Positions 1-11,697 of a stretch of DNA of 64,000 bases are shown here, piece by piece. The position numbers and the translations under genes are program-made. Below the pieces are notes generated by a model, which searched no databases, was not told the origin of the DNA, and saw only the letters and a list, made by a program, of their open reading frames with translations. The first letter of the stretch is position 1. The number at the start of each line of letters is the position of its first letter. The stretch lies in the NCBI GenBank assembly GCA_014058105.1, contig JACGCM010001844.1:1426001-1490000 (forward strand). The letters are read 5' to 3'. This DNA is from Kingdonia uniflora (lineage: Eukaryota > Streptophyta > Magnoliopsida > Ranunculales > Circaeasteraceae).

Positions 1-800
1 GATCGTAGGTTCGAAAGAACAATAGGAGTTCACAAGTGAAGAAGACGCAAAAGATTCTCGCGTACAAGACTGCTCATGAGGGTGTCATATGGGTTATAAA
101 TTGATAAAAATTTAACACATCCCTAAACCCACACCCGAGCCAGATCCTGAAGCTACGAGAAGAGTCAAATTTATTTATCTTGGTCAATTTTTCATGAATG
201 CAATCGACGTAATTCTAAAAATTAGAGAAGTCCAAATCCCAAATAGCCCCATCTCAAGCCATTATCTCTAACCTCTTTCTAGAAATATGTCATAGTCGTT
301 TATGTTATAACATCAAAGATTGCTCAGAAACTCTAGAACGTTTAGAAGTAAAAGAAGTACTAGCCTCAATAGATAAACATAATAGTAAAGTCTCAAATGA
401 ATGATCAAGAGATAGATGATATAGCCCATCAACTAGTAAACCAGTATCAGTAATAGAATCATGATGAATAATGTCAAAACCACCATGTCTAAAATTAAAA
501 AAATAACTGAAAGAGTACAACCGAGAAACTGAAACTAGAGATCATCTCATCGATGGATCATAAAAGATGTATATTAAATCTAAAGTTGCACCCATGTCTA
601 AAACCAAGTAAAAATGCCAATAAACTTAATGGGAAGGTATTTAGAATCTCCTGATAAAACCTGCTCCTCATGCCTTATCGATTGTCTACTAATGGACCCC
701 TGTGGAGAATTTAAAATATAAACAGTTACCCTAGAATCTAACCATGGGAACACCAACCAAATTGGATTTAAAATAAACATAAATATAACTAATACCTTCT
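1..800 (-). pseudogene. Copia A pol fragment: protease, pre-integrase, integrase start
   Basis: Minus-strand remnants of copia pol. At 780-598 a peptide with LDSRVTVYI matches the copia aspartic protease active site, usually LDSG; the catalytic D is kept but the glycine is R. At 520-305 the frame reads LYHLSLDHSFETLL and then RVSEQSLML, the copia pre-integrase region, and continues out of frame into the histidine part that leads to integrase. The family function is polyprotein cleavage (protease) and cDNA integration (integrase). Frameshifts separate the pieces and the rest of pol lies outside the window. The same region occurs in B at 6830-6200. Confidence 0.7.
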
Positions 801-904
801 TTCTTAGTCAACCAGTTTTTGTAAGAATACTCTATAACTGATGATGCAGTCGCTGACGAATTTAAATTCTACTTCCTATTCTCATTCCCTGAACAAGAAC
901 TCTG

Positions 905-1639
905 TCCTGGACCATACTTGAAACCTTTCTTCTTCGTAGAACCTTGATTCTTGAACTTTTTTTTCCTCTAAGAATTGATGGACAAACTCTTCACGAACGT
1001 AGTCAGATAAGTCGATTTGGCTTTTCTTTTCTTCTACCATTCTTCCTCAGAGGAGCAATATTGTAATCAACTCATTCATTTCTCAAGTCTTATCCTAATT
1101 CTGGTAGTGAACCTGGAACACCTCATAACTTTTTAAAATTGACCAAGCTGCTAAGTGAACCATCAGCGTATCATCAATAGTGAGCCTGAGTTTTTTCAAA
1201 GTAAGAACTAACTTGGAGATCTTAAGAATGTGTGAGCACACATTCCACTACCGCCATACTTCAGCGATAAAAGCTAAGATAAATTATTGTATTGTCTTCC
1301 CTTGACGGAACCCTCAAACTGTTTCTTAATGACATCTGACAGTTCCTTTGCAGTACCTCTCTCGGTGATACCACCTTGCATAATATGATCGATAAAAAAG
1401 TGAATGATGAGATTTGTTATTTTATTGGCTTTGATCCATTTAGCATGGGCCACTTTCTCAGCATTAGAAGATGTATCCCTGAGATTCACGACCTTGGCTT
1501 TAGTGAGAACAAAATCCAAATCAAGGCAGCCTAGGGAAATCAAGATTTTGAGCTTCCAGTTGGAGTAATTAGAGTCTGTCAAGATCTCAATATTAGTTAG
1601 TTGGTTCTGGATCATAGGGTCCATAACTGCATAAACCAA
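905..1639 (-). pseudogene. Copia A gag
   Basis: Nucleocapsid/capsid precursor of copia A. The N-terminal 121 codons (1639-1274) are open: MIQNQLTNIEILTDSNYSNW, then a capsid-like region of the plant copia gag family (UBN2 type) that includes KWIKANKITNLII and ends near KKQFEGSV. The family motif N-Y-x-x-W is present. The part nearer 905 is frame-broken. The likely start is the ATG near 1624 (MDPMIQ) rather than the upstream M of the open frame. B lacks almost this entire gene: its sequence jumps from the base equivalent to about 904 to the equivalent of about 1595. The product would package element RNA in virus-like particles. Confidence 0.7.
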
Positions 1640-1644
1640 ATACT

Positions 1645-2639
1645 TATATTAGGACGTGTAGAAATAAATATTATGCACTTTTAACTTGATATGTAAATGA
1701 TTTATAACTTAATGTCTTTAATCTCGATCCTATCTAGGGTTAGGATGGTCGGGTCAAAGTGTAGATTGTATGTAAGGTATTGATTGTTCACTCTACGGGT
1801 ACAGCGATGTATCATCGAATCCCTCTTTTGGGTAGTGATTTCACATATACTCCCCCCAAGCTAATAATCACCCATGCTCTAGACTAGATTGGCCACTTAC
1901 AGTTTAACTCGGGACACTTCCTCACATTTGGGCCGTGGGCTATCCTCATGATCTCCCCGTATCGTATAGCCTATCTTGACCCACTAATTAATTATAAGTT
2001 TTTTAACCTCATTTGGGTGGTCTAATTATTTCAACTTTAATTAGTGCAAAGTAGTCTTAATGAGACTTTACAAGAGAGTTTCAAAACTAGAAGAAACGTT
2101 CAACTCCATGAACAAAACTCCTTTGGGTGTATTTACCCATTTTATATCCCGTATTCCTAATGACTACTTGATCTCACATAAACCCCATTGAAGATCCTTG
2201 GGCATCAAATCCCTATATCATTAATGATTTATCATAGTTTATGCCAGATTTTTTTTTAATCAATAAGAAATATTAATTATTTATTGCTTAAATTACTCAT
2301 TATTGATTTATTGTAGACCCTTGAGAGAGTCGCCTCATGCTGAAGTATACCTGGACATAAGCTTTATTAAAGTTAGCAATATTTTAAGTCAAGGTAATTT
2401 CTAACTTCCCAACATACAAACAATAAATCCTGAGTTCAAATAAATAAGACTTTTACACATGTAAAACATGAATCTCGGTGCACTTAAGATTGAAGAAACA
2501 TATGGGGAGTAGAAAGCAGATAAAACTAAATCGTACTCCACTCCTGATCTATGTCTTAGAGTCAGGCTCATTGCCATACTCCATAATTGGGGCACTTAAC
2601 TCCCCTAATTTAGGGAGTCGCAAACAAAATAGATAACCC
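1645..2639 (-). other. Copia A 5' leader with degraded primer-binding site
   Basis: Non-coding stretch between gag and the LTR. Its gag-proximal 600 bases match B's leader at 7030-7620, including the shared string around TAGGACGTGTA. The part from 2240 to 2639 does not match B's leader. Just before the LTR, 2628-2640 reads like the methionine-tRNA primer-binding site seen intact in B, with small changes. The short open frame at 2401-2595 is not convincing as a gene. Confidence 0.6.
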
Positions 2640-3016
2640 TATTGCAATTTAGTACAATTATTATGATCAATAAATTGAATATGAACAGGATTTTACTAAC
2701 CTCTTCTCCTGCTTTAGCAAATCCTCCTGAGCTTGAGTGCAATCTTCCCTTGGATTGGTTGCAGACCTTAATAGGATGGTTTTCTATATTGTAGCATCTA
2801 AGAGGGACTTCCCCTCTATTTACCCTGATAAGGTTTGAGTAGTCTTCTCATTATACCCTCAAACCCTAATAAAGAGTAACACTATGTCCTACCAACCTCA
2901 ACTTGGTATAACAATTGAGCACAACCAATAACATATATGCAACCTATTAACATGTGTGCTCATGAATCTGAAGATAAAACATTGAGTAGTGCTGGTGTAA
3001 ATGGAAAATCCAAAAA
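2640..3016 (-). repeat. Copia LTR shared by elements A (5') and B (3')
   Basis: About 377 bases. On the minus strand it starts after a polypurine tract and ends in TTGCAATA, next to a degraded primer-binding site. Bases 2640-2882 match 8737-8979 over 243 positions without net length change. Because it has a primer site on one side and a polypurine tract on the other, it serves as the 5' LTR of A and the 3' LTR of B. No target duplication can be tested. Confidence 0.75.
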
Positions 3017-3025
3017 TCTCCCACT
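3017..3025 (-). other. Polypurine tract of copia B
   Basis: On the minus strand the bases read AGTGGGAGA and are followed directly by the LTR start (TTTTTGGATTTTCC). GTGGGAGA immediately before TGTTGG is a common copia polypurine tract, the primer for plus-strand DNA synthesis. This fixes the outer edge of B's 3' LTR. Confidence 0.7.
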
Positions 3026-3120
3026 CCGCGCTAACTCAATTTTTTAAGAAAAATATTTTTAGCCTGATTCACAATTTTATGAAAAATAGATGACCATCCT
3101 TTGTTTGTTAAAACACACGT

Positions 3121-3365
3121 CATAATTTGTTGAAGGTAATGTCACGTTGAATTAAATTTCATTCTACGACTATAAAGATGACTAACACGGTTTACGTACA
3201 AATTTGGGTCAGACATTTTAGCACATGCCTAATTCATAGCATGAACATCGGGCTAGCAACCTTAATAGTTGTCAAGTATAATTTGTTGAAGGTAATGTTA
3301 CGTTGAACTTAAATTTCATTTTATGACTAAAAAGATGACTAACACGGTTTACGGACAAATTATCT
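3121..3365. repeat. Direct duplication in copia B 3' untranslated region
   Basis: Two copies of about 90 bases, at 3121-3213 and 3278-3365, start with ATAATTTGTTGAAGGTAATG and end near GGTTTACG. They are about 157 bases apart, between the RNase H end and the polypurine tract. No coding role was seen in 3026-3660. Confidence 0.75.
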
Positions 3366-3659
3366 ATAGGCACTTGATACTTAGACAACCGTCATATGAT
3401 AAAATTACTCATATCTAAAGTTTATTGTAACTGCATAATTAAAGCTGAATATGTTCAGATATAATAATGGATCCAAAATAATAGCAGCTAAATAATTAAA
3501 ATCAAAATTAAATGTCAGCAAAATGATAGCAAGGAACAACTCCCACTAGGATAAAAAATCCTAATGCAGTAACAGTGAATAAAATAAATCAATTACTACT
3601 CCCACGTAAAAGAACGATCCTCATAAAGACTCCAGCAATCCCATACGCGTAACGTGTCC

Positions 3660-5220
3660 CCTGAAGGCTGGTACCGGAAGTCCCTTAGTAAGCGGATCAG
3701 CAATCATCTCCAGTATCGATAAATGAGTAATCTCGATAATCTGTTTATGTACTTTATCAATGACAACATGATACTTAATGTCAATAAACATGTTATCCAT
3801 AGTCGCGTTATCATTCTTAACATACTTGACGACAGCCTCATTATCGTAAAATACTCGTAATAGTCTAAAATTTGAATCAATAACCTTCAGCTTATAAATA
3901 AACTGTTTGTGCCATACAGCCTATCAGGAAGCCTCATAACAAGCTATATACTCTACTTCCATAGTCAAGGAAGCTACAAGAGACTGTTTGACACTTCTCC
4001 ACGAGATAGCGTTATGAGCAAGTATAAAAACATAACTAGAAGTAAAATTCTTATCATCTTTATCCCCTGTAAAATTTGAGTCAGAGTAGCCTAAAACCAC
4101 GAGCTCATTCGATCTCCTATAAACCAATCTGTAATCTTTAGTCCTCTTCAAATAGTGTAGAACCTTATTGGTTGCGTGCTAGTGAATAATAGAAGGGTTC
4201 TTCTGTTGGTACCTTTCTAACATCCCAATAACAAAACTGATGTCGGGTCTCATACATATCATACCATACATTAGGCTACCAATTACGAAAGCATACTCCT
4301 TAGCGATATCTGAAGAAATTGTTTCGTGCGGCATCGTCTTCCTGAAGATATTTCCCTTGACAACAGAGAACTTACCTACTTTGCAATCCTGCATAGCTCT
4401 TCAAAACTTTATCAATATACACACTCTGAGATAAGCCAAGCATCCATCTGGTCTAGTTTCTCTCAAACTTAATGCCAAGGACATAACTGGCTTCATATGT
4501 ATCTTTCATATCAAAATGCTGAGATAAGAAAGCTTTCGTCTCCTGAAGAAATCGGACGTCACTGCTAGCGAGTAAAATATCATCGATGTACATAACCATA
4601 AATATAAAATATCTCCCACTCTGTTTGACGCATATACAACGATCAATTTTGCACTCGACAAAGCCGTGGTTCGAAACTACCTTATGAAACTGTAGGTACC
4701 ACTGCCTAGACGCCTGCTTGACACCATAGATAGATCAATTAAGTTTGTAAAATAGTTGTACTTTTCCTTTGGTCTCAAAACCTTCGGGTTGGTACATATA
4801 AATCTCCTCGCTGAGACACCCATTAAGGAATGTTGTCTTGACGTCCATCTGATAAAGCTCTAAGTCAAATGCGTCATAAGAGCCAAAATAATCCGTAATG
4901 AATCCTTCTTCAAAACTGGATAGAATGTCTCATCAAAGTCAATTCATGGATGTTGTTTGAAGCCATTTGCAACAAGTCTCGCTTTGAAATGCTCAACCTT
5001 CTCTTCAGAATCACGTTTTGTCTTACAAATTCATTTTTATTCTACTGCCTTAGATCCCTTAGGTAAAGGTATCAACTCCTACACAGAGTTGTGAGACATA
5101 GAATCCATCTCCTCTATCATGGCATTATGTCACTGATTTGTTAAACTACTAGCCATAGTCGTACTAAAAGATATTGGATCCTCAAAATTAAATAAATCCC
5201 TTTCAACTAAATAAAATATG
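3660..5220 (-). pseudogene. Copia B reverse transcriptase and RNase H
   Basis: C-terminal half of copia pol on the minus strand. 4151-3924 is RNase H: VLGYSDSNFTGDKDDKNFTS then AISWRSVKQS and TMEVEYIAC, matching the family's GYSDSDWAGD and ST-EAEY motifs. 4394-4179 is the end of RT (IGSLMYGMICMRPDISFVI). The catalytic box reads YIDDILL at about 4595-4575, in a separate frame. Further RT sequence with frameshifts runs to about 5200. The enzyme would copy element RNA to DNA and degrade the RNA strand. Multiple shifts make it inactive. Confidence 0.8.
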
Positions 5221-5799
5221 GTAATTTGAAGAAATAGTTAAACGCCTTTCTCTTGTGGATCTCCAAATAGGAGTAAGAGGCTGGGCTGGAGGTAGAACGA
5301 AGAGTGGGTGGAGGAAAAATTTGACAGGGAATTGGCGCTATAACGGGGTCCAAAACTGGGCCTGGAACCGTACTCATCACAATGTCAATATCATATAAGC
5401 ACGGAAGCATAGCAATACTGTTCTGAATAGCAGTTGGACTTTAAGTCTCAAACACTCTTCAAAGATAGCCTCTCTATGAATAGTACTGGTAAGGTGATCT
5501 TCCTCCTCTATGAAATGAGCCTGAACACACTTAACAATCTCCATAGGTTGAGAAAGACAATAAAACCTAAAACCTTTTTATCTCTTCGGGAAACCAATGA
5601 AGAAATAACTAACAGTTCTCGAATCTAACTTTCTGATATTTGGGTTAAACGATTTTGCCTCTGCAGGACAACCTCAAACACGCAACTGATTAAGACTAGG
5701 ATTTCTCCCAGTCCATATATGATAAGGATTAACTCGAGCGGAACAAGAAGGAACTCAATTTTGTATATAGACTGAATAACGTAAGCACTCTCCCCATAA

Positions 5800-6850
5800 A
5801 TTCACAGGTAAATTAATATAAAATAACATACTGCGAACCATGTTCAGATAAGTTTGGTTTTGGTGTTCACAGACACCATTTTGCTCTGGTGATCAGGGGG
5901 TAGTGTACTGGGCTATAATACCCTGATCATTTAAATACTGGTAGAATAGTCCTAAATGTCGACCATCTTGATCAATCTTACCACAACATTCTCCTCCTTG
6001 ATCTAATTATTTCTCAACCTCTAACTGAAAAGTCTTGAATACATCAAGAGATTCAGACTTCTGACGGATAAGAAAAACATAGGTGTAATAAGAGAAATTG
6101 TCAATGAAGGTGATAAAATATCGATGGCTACATGGAGATGGAAAAAGTCTACATATTTCTGTATGAATAAACTGTAAAAAGTCTATGCTTTGAGTAAAGT
6201 CAAATTTCTTGATCTTGGTTAATTTTTCACGAATGCAATCTATGCAAGTCTGAAAATTAGAGAAGTCCAAATCCCAGAGAACCTCATCTCAAAGCATAAT
6301 CATTAATCTCTTTCTAAAAATATATCATAGTCGTTTGTGCCATAACATCGAAGATTGATCAGAAACTCTAGAACGTTTAGAAGTAGACATAATAGTGAAG
6401 TCTCAAATAAATAATCAAGAGAAAAACGATATAACCCATCAACTAGTAAACCATAACTAATAATGGAATCATAATGTCAAAACAACCATGTCTAAAATTG
6501 AAAAAAATAACTAAAAGAGTGCAGCTGAGAAATTGAAAATATAGATCTTCTCATCAATGGAACATAAAAGGTGTCTGTCAAATATAATGTAACACCCGTG
6601 TTTAAAACCAAACGAAAAATGTCAACGAACTCAATAGGAAGGCGTCTAGTATCTCCCGAGAAAACCTACTCCTCATGCCTTACCGGCCGCCTGCTGATGA
6701 CCCCCCTGTGGAGAATTTGAAATGTAAATAGTTACCACCCCATAATCTAACCACCAAAAGTTGGTGGGAATATCAACCAAATTCAATTCAAGGCAAACAT
6801 AAATAGAATTAACACCTTTTTTCTTGGTCAACCAGTATTTTGCTTCACAT
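5800..6850 (-). pseudogene. Copia B integrase, pre-integrase and protease remnants
   Basis: Minus strand. 6270-6007 holds the integrase start: TCIDCIREKLTKIKK (zinc-binding end and the GKQTK-like region), then HRYFITFIDNFSYYTYVFLI, in which FITFIDD normally carries the first catalytic aspartate; here D-D reads D-N. 6545-6290 is the pre-integrase region, matching A at 545-245. 6830-6600 is the protease area in broken frames. The 5800-6000 stretch has the later integrase region with stops. Function is insertion of cDNA into the genome; this copy is defective. Confidence 0.7.
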
Positions 6851-6959
6851 GACCTTTCTTCTTATAAAAGAAACACTCTATAACTAATAAAGTAGTTACT
6901 AATAAAGTAGTTACTGACGAAGTCGTATTTTACTTCCCATTCCCATTCCCATTCCCTGA

Positions 6960-7015
6960 ACAAGAACTCTGCTCTTAGTCAGTTGGTTCTGGATCATAGG
7001 GTCCATAGTTACATG
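6960..7015 (-). pseudogene. Copia B gag remnant, about 690 bases deleted
   Basis: Only the two ends of gag remain. The sequence runs from AACAAGAACTCTG (as in A at about 892-904) straight into CAGTTGGTTCTGGATCATAGGG (as in A from about 1598). The capsid and nucleocapsid region present in A is missing. Confidence 0.7.
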
Positions 7016-7019
7016 AACC

Positions 7020-8725
7020 AATGACTTATGTTAGGACGTGTAAAATTAATTTTTTTATGCACGTTTAACTTGATCTGTAAAAGATTTATAACTTGATATC
7101 TTTAATCTTGATCCTATCTTGGGTTAGGATGGTCGAGTCAGAGTGTATATTGTATTTAAGGTATTAACTTTTTACTCTGCAGGTACAGCGATGTATCATC
7201 GAATCTCTCTTTTGGGTAGTAATTTGACATGCATTGCCCCCAAATTGGAGATTACTCAAGCTCAAGACTATACTGGCCACGTATAGTTTGACCCGAGATA
7301 GTTCCTCACCTTTGGGCTGAGGGTTATGCTCATCTCCCCGTACCGTGTAGCCTATCTTGACCCACTAATTAATTAGAAGCTTATTAGCATTCTTTGGGTA
7401 GTCTAATTATTTCAAGTTTAATTAGTGCAAAGTTTTCTTAATGAGACTTTACAAGAGAGTCTTAAAATTATGAGAAATGTTCAACTCTATGGACAAAACT
7501 CATTTGGGTGTATTTACCCACTTTGTATTCTGCCTCTCTAACGGCTACTTGATCTCGCTTAAGCCCTATAGGAGATCCTTGGGAATCAGCGCCCGATATC
7601 CATTAATGATTTATATATTATCAACAATAATGTTCTCGATTATGAGTAGAATTCCAATAGGTAGCTTCGCATCTCTTGGAGTAATATTGCTTCAGTTTTT
7701 AATAGGAGTGTAGTTTGCCACCCTTTTAAGGTTAAATTTTTTATCAAAAAGTAACCCATGATCAGTATGTTGCAATGCACTGTAAAGATCCAAAAGTAAC
7801 TCATGAGACTCACTAATGATTGCTTGAACCAAATGATTTAATCTGTAACGAAACTATACCGGCAACCCTTCAATATTGTTAAACTTTGTACTTTTAGGAT
7901 TATCAAAGCTTCCAAAATCAATTTAAGTTTCTAATACCCCTCATAGTGATCTAGATATTAAATAATGCTATAGCCTCTGTATATTATTTATACCTAAAAT
8001 CTAATCATAAAGACCCATTGAAGCAATCAAAAGCGTGAGCCTAGATTACCACATTAACGATAACACGCAATTTTGTCAACTTTGAAACGTCACTTTCACC
8101 AACAATTCTTAAGTAAACAAATAGAGAAATCCCTAATCACTAACATCAATACCAAAGCTCTTCAAATGCAAAGAGCACAAATCACTAACATCATACAATA
8201 TTTTGATTCAGACCTAGAGTTTAAACCCAAATCAGATTTCAGTAGAGAAATCCTTAATCTTTATTTATTAAAACACTATTAATGTCAAATCCATCCCTGA
8301 ACCTTTGAAAGCAAACCCCAAATCTGAACTTTGAATCTCGATTCAACAAGGTCTAGCCATAAATTGTGGAAATCTGAAACTCATAATCAACTTTAAGAAA
8401 TATGATTTGGAGACCTTGGGTTTTCGCAGAAATCTCTTTAAATCGAGCCCAAAATCTTTGTTGTAGAGAGAAAGGTAAAGATCTAAAAGCTTAAAGTCAA
8501 TTTGAGAAGAGTTTGAGATCGTTCTTTAATGGATGTTGCTAGGGTTTACTTTTGGGAGAGAGGTCTAACTGAGAGAGAGAGAAAAAGAAAAGAAAAAAAA
8601 ACCCAGAGAGATTATACTCTGTACCATTAAAGTGCCCAAAAAAATCACTACTGATAGCCAATTTTTGATGTTTTCTTTCTTTCTATACATCAATAAATTA
8701 ATCATAGAAATTTGTATCCTAGTAA
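7020..8725 (-). other. Copia B long leader, no gene seen
   Basis: Non-coding DNA between the gag remnant and the primer-binding site. 7030-7620 matches A's leader; 7650-8725 is unique in this window and about 700 bases longer than A's equivalent. It has a purine-rich GA/A tract at 8570-8605. Short open frames (7477-7713, 8073-8282) have no recognisable features. Confidence 0.55.
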
Positions 8726-8734
8726 CTGATACCA
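8726..8734 (-). other. Primer-binding site of copia B
   Basis: On the minus strand it reads TGGTATCAG, complementary to the 3' end of initiator methionine tRNA, the usual primer for plant copia elements. It lies two bases inside the LTR edge at 8737. Confidence 0.85.
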
Positions 8735-8736
8735 AT

Positions 8737-8979
8737 TGTTGCAATTTAGTATAATTATTATGATCAATAAATTGAATATAGAAAGGATTTTACTAACCTT
8801 TTCTCCAGCTTTAGCAAATCCTCCTGAGCTTGAGTAAAGTTTTCCCTTAGATTGGTTACAGACCTTAATAGGATGGTTTTATATATTGTAGCCTCCAAGA
8901 AGGACGTCCCCTCTATTTAACCTTATAGAGTTTGAGTAGTCTTCCCATTATGCCCTCAAACCCTAATAAAAAGTAACAC
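8737..8979 (-). repeat. Copia B 5' LTR, truncated
   Basis: Matches 2640-2882 base for base in length. The plus-strand edge TGTTGCAA is next to the primer-binding site. About 134 bases equivalent to 2883-3016 are missing where gypsy C begins, and they were not found at C's other side. Confidence 0.8.
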
Positions 8980-8983
8980 AACC

Positions 8984-9560
8984 TTGGTCAAGTCCTCCTC
9001 CTCAAACACAGTGGGTTAACCTGTACGCGTCTCATCTCGGTCTGCTTATCACATCATGGGGCAGCAATGGCCCATGGACGTACTTTGCTCATCAATGATG
9101 AACCAACAAACTCTATTATAGGAGCTCGTTTATGCTAACCACGAGGCTCCCAGGTCATTGGACGACCTCCCTACCGATAGACAAACACATTTTAGGGGAA
9201 ACACTCTTAACGACCCATGAGCCACAGCAAAAATAGTTTATACTGGCGAGCATTTTATGCCATGCCTACGTGGAAAGGTAAAGCCTAAGACCCCAGAGGG
9301 GTATCTCAGGAATTACACACATTACGTAAGCCTGAGCACTTCTATCTTAAGACTCTCCCTATATATAGGGAAAGAAGGTGACCAAAGAAAGGACCTTTTT
9401 TTTATAACCTCCTCCTCTATCTACTAAACCCTAGCAGTTCTAGAGAAAGATGGAGAAGAGACCCAAAGAAAGTCAAGTGGTACCCTCCTCTAGTGAGAAT
9501 TGTCAAGCCCAAAACTAATAATTATGTATTATCGTCCCTGAGAAGATTCATGGGACTACA
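8984..9560 (+). repeat. Gypsy C 5' LTR, left edge approximate
   Basis: Ends in GGGACTACA next to the primer-binding site. A TATA box (CCTATATATAGG) lies at 9359-9370, with the expected transcript start just downstream. The left edge is set only by the end of copia similarity. No second copy is present to fix the borders. Confidence 0.55.
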
Positions 9561-9577
9561 ATTGGTACCGTCTGCAT
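9561..9577 (+). other. Primer-binding site of gypsy C
   Basis: TTGGTACCGTCTGCATC, a changed form of the plant gypsy TTGGCGCCGTCTGTGGG site. The same site occurs at E (52508-52523, minus), G (46034-46049, minus) and D (21810-21829). Confidence 0.7.
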
Positions 9578-9610
9578 CCCCGCGTCTAAACTTTACACAA
9601 CCGTGTGAAG

Positions 9611-11490
9611 ATGGCATTTTCAATGCGAAATCGGACCCAGGAGCAAGTGATGGCAGAGATGAGAGTTGTGTTCTACAACTATAAGAATAGATTTTCACGA
9701 AAGAGGATCAGATTCGATAACTCCAGGTAGGTAGCGATGAGATGAAAGAAAACCTTATTGCCAAAAAGAATACTCCAGCTGGCGCCCCGGTGACCTCCAA
9801 AATTGTTGGAAACTCTACGCCACACGAGGTAGCGCTTAACGGCCAAAACATCAAAACTCATCCCCATTTACCATCGATGTATGGACCGGTCTACAATCCT
9901 CAGACCACCACTATTTACAATTTGGTACCTCGAGGGACAGTACTACAACCAGTTATCTAACGACCTCTACCACCGAGGCCACCAGCACGACAAATTAGCT
10001 GACAGCGACCACCACCACCATGGCCAACATACCAGCTTAGCCATAATGGCCCACCGCCACTTGGCTGGTACGCTCCACAATACCAAGAAATACGTCCCCC
10101 CGCACCTATAGCAACCCAGGGGCCTCGTATGATAATTATCACGATAACCCTCCTCAGTGGCATCAACAATATAGCCCAGACGACCCATTCCACCCACCTA
10201 GATACGGTCATAGGAAGTATCAAGAAATAAACCCACGATCCCCAAAAAGGAATGACCCTACCTACAATTACGGCTTCAACGAATGGTTCCAAGGAATGCC
10301 ATAGTTTGGATAACCGTATGAGCCATACAAAGACACCTACTGCAATGAGTTGTCAATCTAAAGATGACAAGGCCTAAGAAGAGACGATGGCAGAAATGAC
10401 CACCAACCCTTAACGGTCGCCTCCTCAGAGGCGTTGATCTTGCTTACAAACAAGGACCCGGCCAAACGGTTAACGAAGGAGACTCTATGAAAGATACATA
10501 GTACCCCATTCACGGAAACCATCTGGAATTATGTACTCGGGCAGAACTATTCTTGGCCAAAGATAGAGGCCTTCATCAGGAGTCATGACCCATGCCAACA
10601 CATCTCAACGTTCCAGTCTAGTATTATTACCTACAATACCAAACAAATGAGCACATGTGTCGTCTATGCCCCTCGACCCTGTCAGATGAGTCTCTTGTCT
10701 AGTTTCACAGCCTCGAACCCAACTCGATATCTACTTTTGAGTAGCTTTCGCTGGCATTCATAGAAAAATACCTGCATAACCAACAATCAAAGAAGCAACT
10801 TGCAGAGCTATTATCTCTGAAGCAGCAGGTCAGAGAAACCATTGACTCCTTCCTTAAAAGGTTTAAGAATGAACTAATGTTTATTGAACGAGTGGATACC
10901 CAGATAGCTTGCTTGGCATTTATGGATGCCTGCTTACCTGGTTTAAGTTACGAGAAGCTTTGCACATGAAATGACCAAGGATACTGGAAAATCTATACAA
11001 AAAGGTATGAAAGTACCATAATATATAGACAGACAATATCGTATCTGCCTCTTTGATAGATGTTCTTCTCAGTACCACCTCCATCCCATTGCCAGTCATA
11101 CGTCTAGGAACACTCAAACATCCAGGAAATATGCCCGACAGGCAGCGCAGAGATGACAAAAAGATGAACAAAAGGAGATTAAACAAAGATCCTCAGGGAA
11201 AAATTGACCCCCCCCCCCCCCCTCCCCCCTTTCGAGATGGTAAGCCAAAGGTTGAGCGTTAAGAATCATACTCACCCAACGAACTTACTATCACACGAGC
11301 GGACCTTCTTCTCACCGCTAAGAAAGACCTAGACTACAGGAAGCCACACTCAAAGGTTAACTATCTCGGACGACCAAATTATACCCATCACAAAGTTTAT
11401 GACCATGAAGCTAAGAAATGTTATGACCTGATCAACATGACAGAGACATGGTTCATGAAAGGGTATTATACCCAGTACTTAAAATAACCA
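9611..11490 (+). pseudogene. Gypsy C gag
   Basis: Capsid/nucleocapsid precursor. The likely start is ATG 9611 (MAFSMRNRTQEQVMAEMR), 34 bases after the primer site; the first frame stops at a TAG near 9728. 9900-10300 is proline/histidine-rich linker DNA with CCACCACCA runs. The capsid (Retrotrans_gag) domain is readable in two frames at about 10510-10960: IEAFIRSHDPCQHISTF, then LAELLSLKQQVRETIDSFLK, typical of Tat-type gag. A zinc-knuckle-like HKVYDHEAKKCYDL is near 11392-11433. A run of C at 11206-11222 causes slippage-prone frames. The gag has many stops. Confidence 0.75.
11206..11227 (+). repeat. Poly-C run inside gag
   Basis: A run of about 15 C, a T, then more C. Such runs slip during replication and sequencing, and the length may be an assembly error. 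Confidence 0.8.
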
Positions 11491-11697
11491 ATCCTAAACA
11501 GGAAACATATTCCCTTATTGGGTGCTCGCAGAACCAATAACGACCATACAAGCATAGGGGCATGCGGCAGTCTAAGAGATGATACTCAAACATATTAATG
11601 GGGCACAATCTCATAACGCCATCTCTAACTCTATAAGAAAATATTACCGACTAAGTGAGAATCAGATAAAGCTCACGGGATCACGACAGTCCTAGAG

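Larger units (their letters stand above)
1..2639 (-). mobile_element. Ty1/copia element A, internal region, cut by window edge
   Basis: Minus-strand copia internal sequence. Reading the minus strand from right to left it has a leader (2639-1645), gag (1639 to about 905), a protease area (780-598), the pre-integrase domain (520-305) and the start of integrase, which runs off the window at position 1. Several stretches match element B: about 1-545 with 6200-6545, and 1645-2240 with 7030-7620. The degraded primer-binding site next to the LTR at 2640 marks that LTR as A's 5' LTR. A is dead: its protease motif is altered and its frames are broken. Confidence 0.75.
2640..8979 (-). mobile_element. 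Ty1/copia element B
   Basis: Minus-strand copia element: 5' LTR 8979-8737 (truncated), primer-binding site, long leader, nearly absent gag, PR and IN remnants, RT, RNase H, polypurine tract and 3' LTR 3016-2640. The order PR-IN-RT-RH is diagnostic of copia. Most of gag is deleted and pol is full of stops and shifts, so B could not move on its own. Its right end is cut by the start of gypsy C. Confidence 0.8.

Noticed and set aside
9957..10292. Minus-strand glycine/tryptophan-rich frames
   Set aside because: Shadows of the CCACCACCA-rich gag linker of C.
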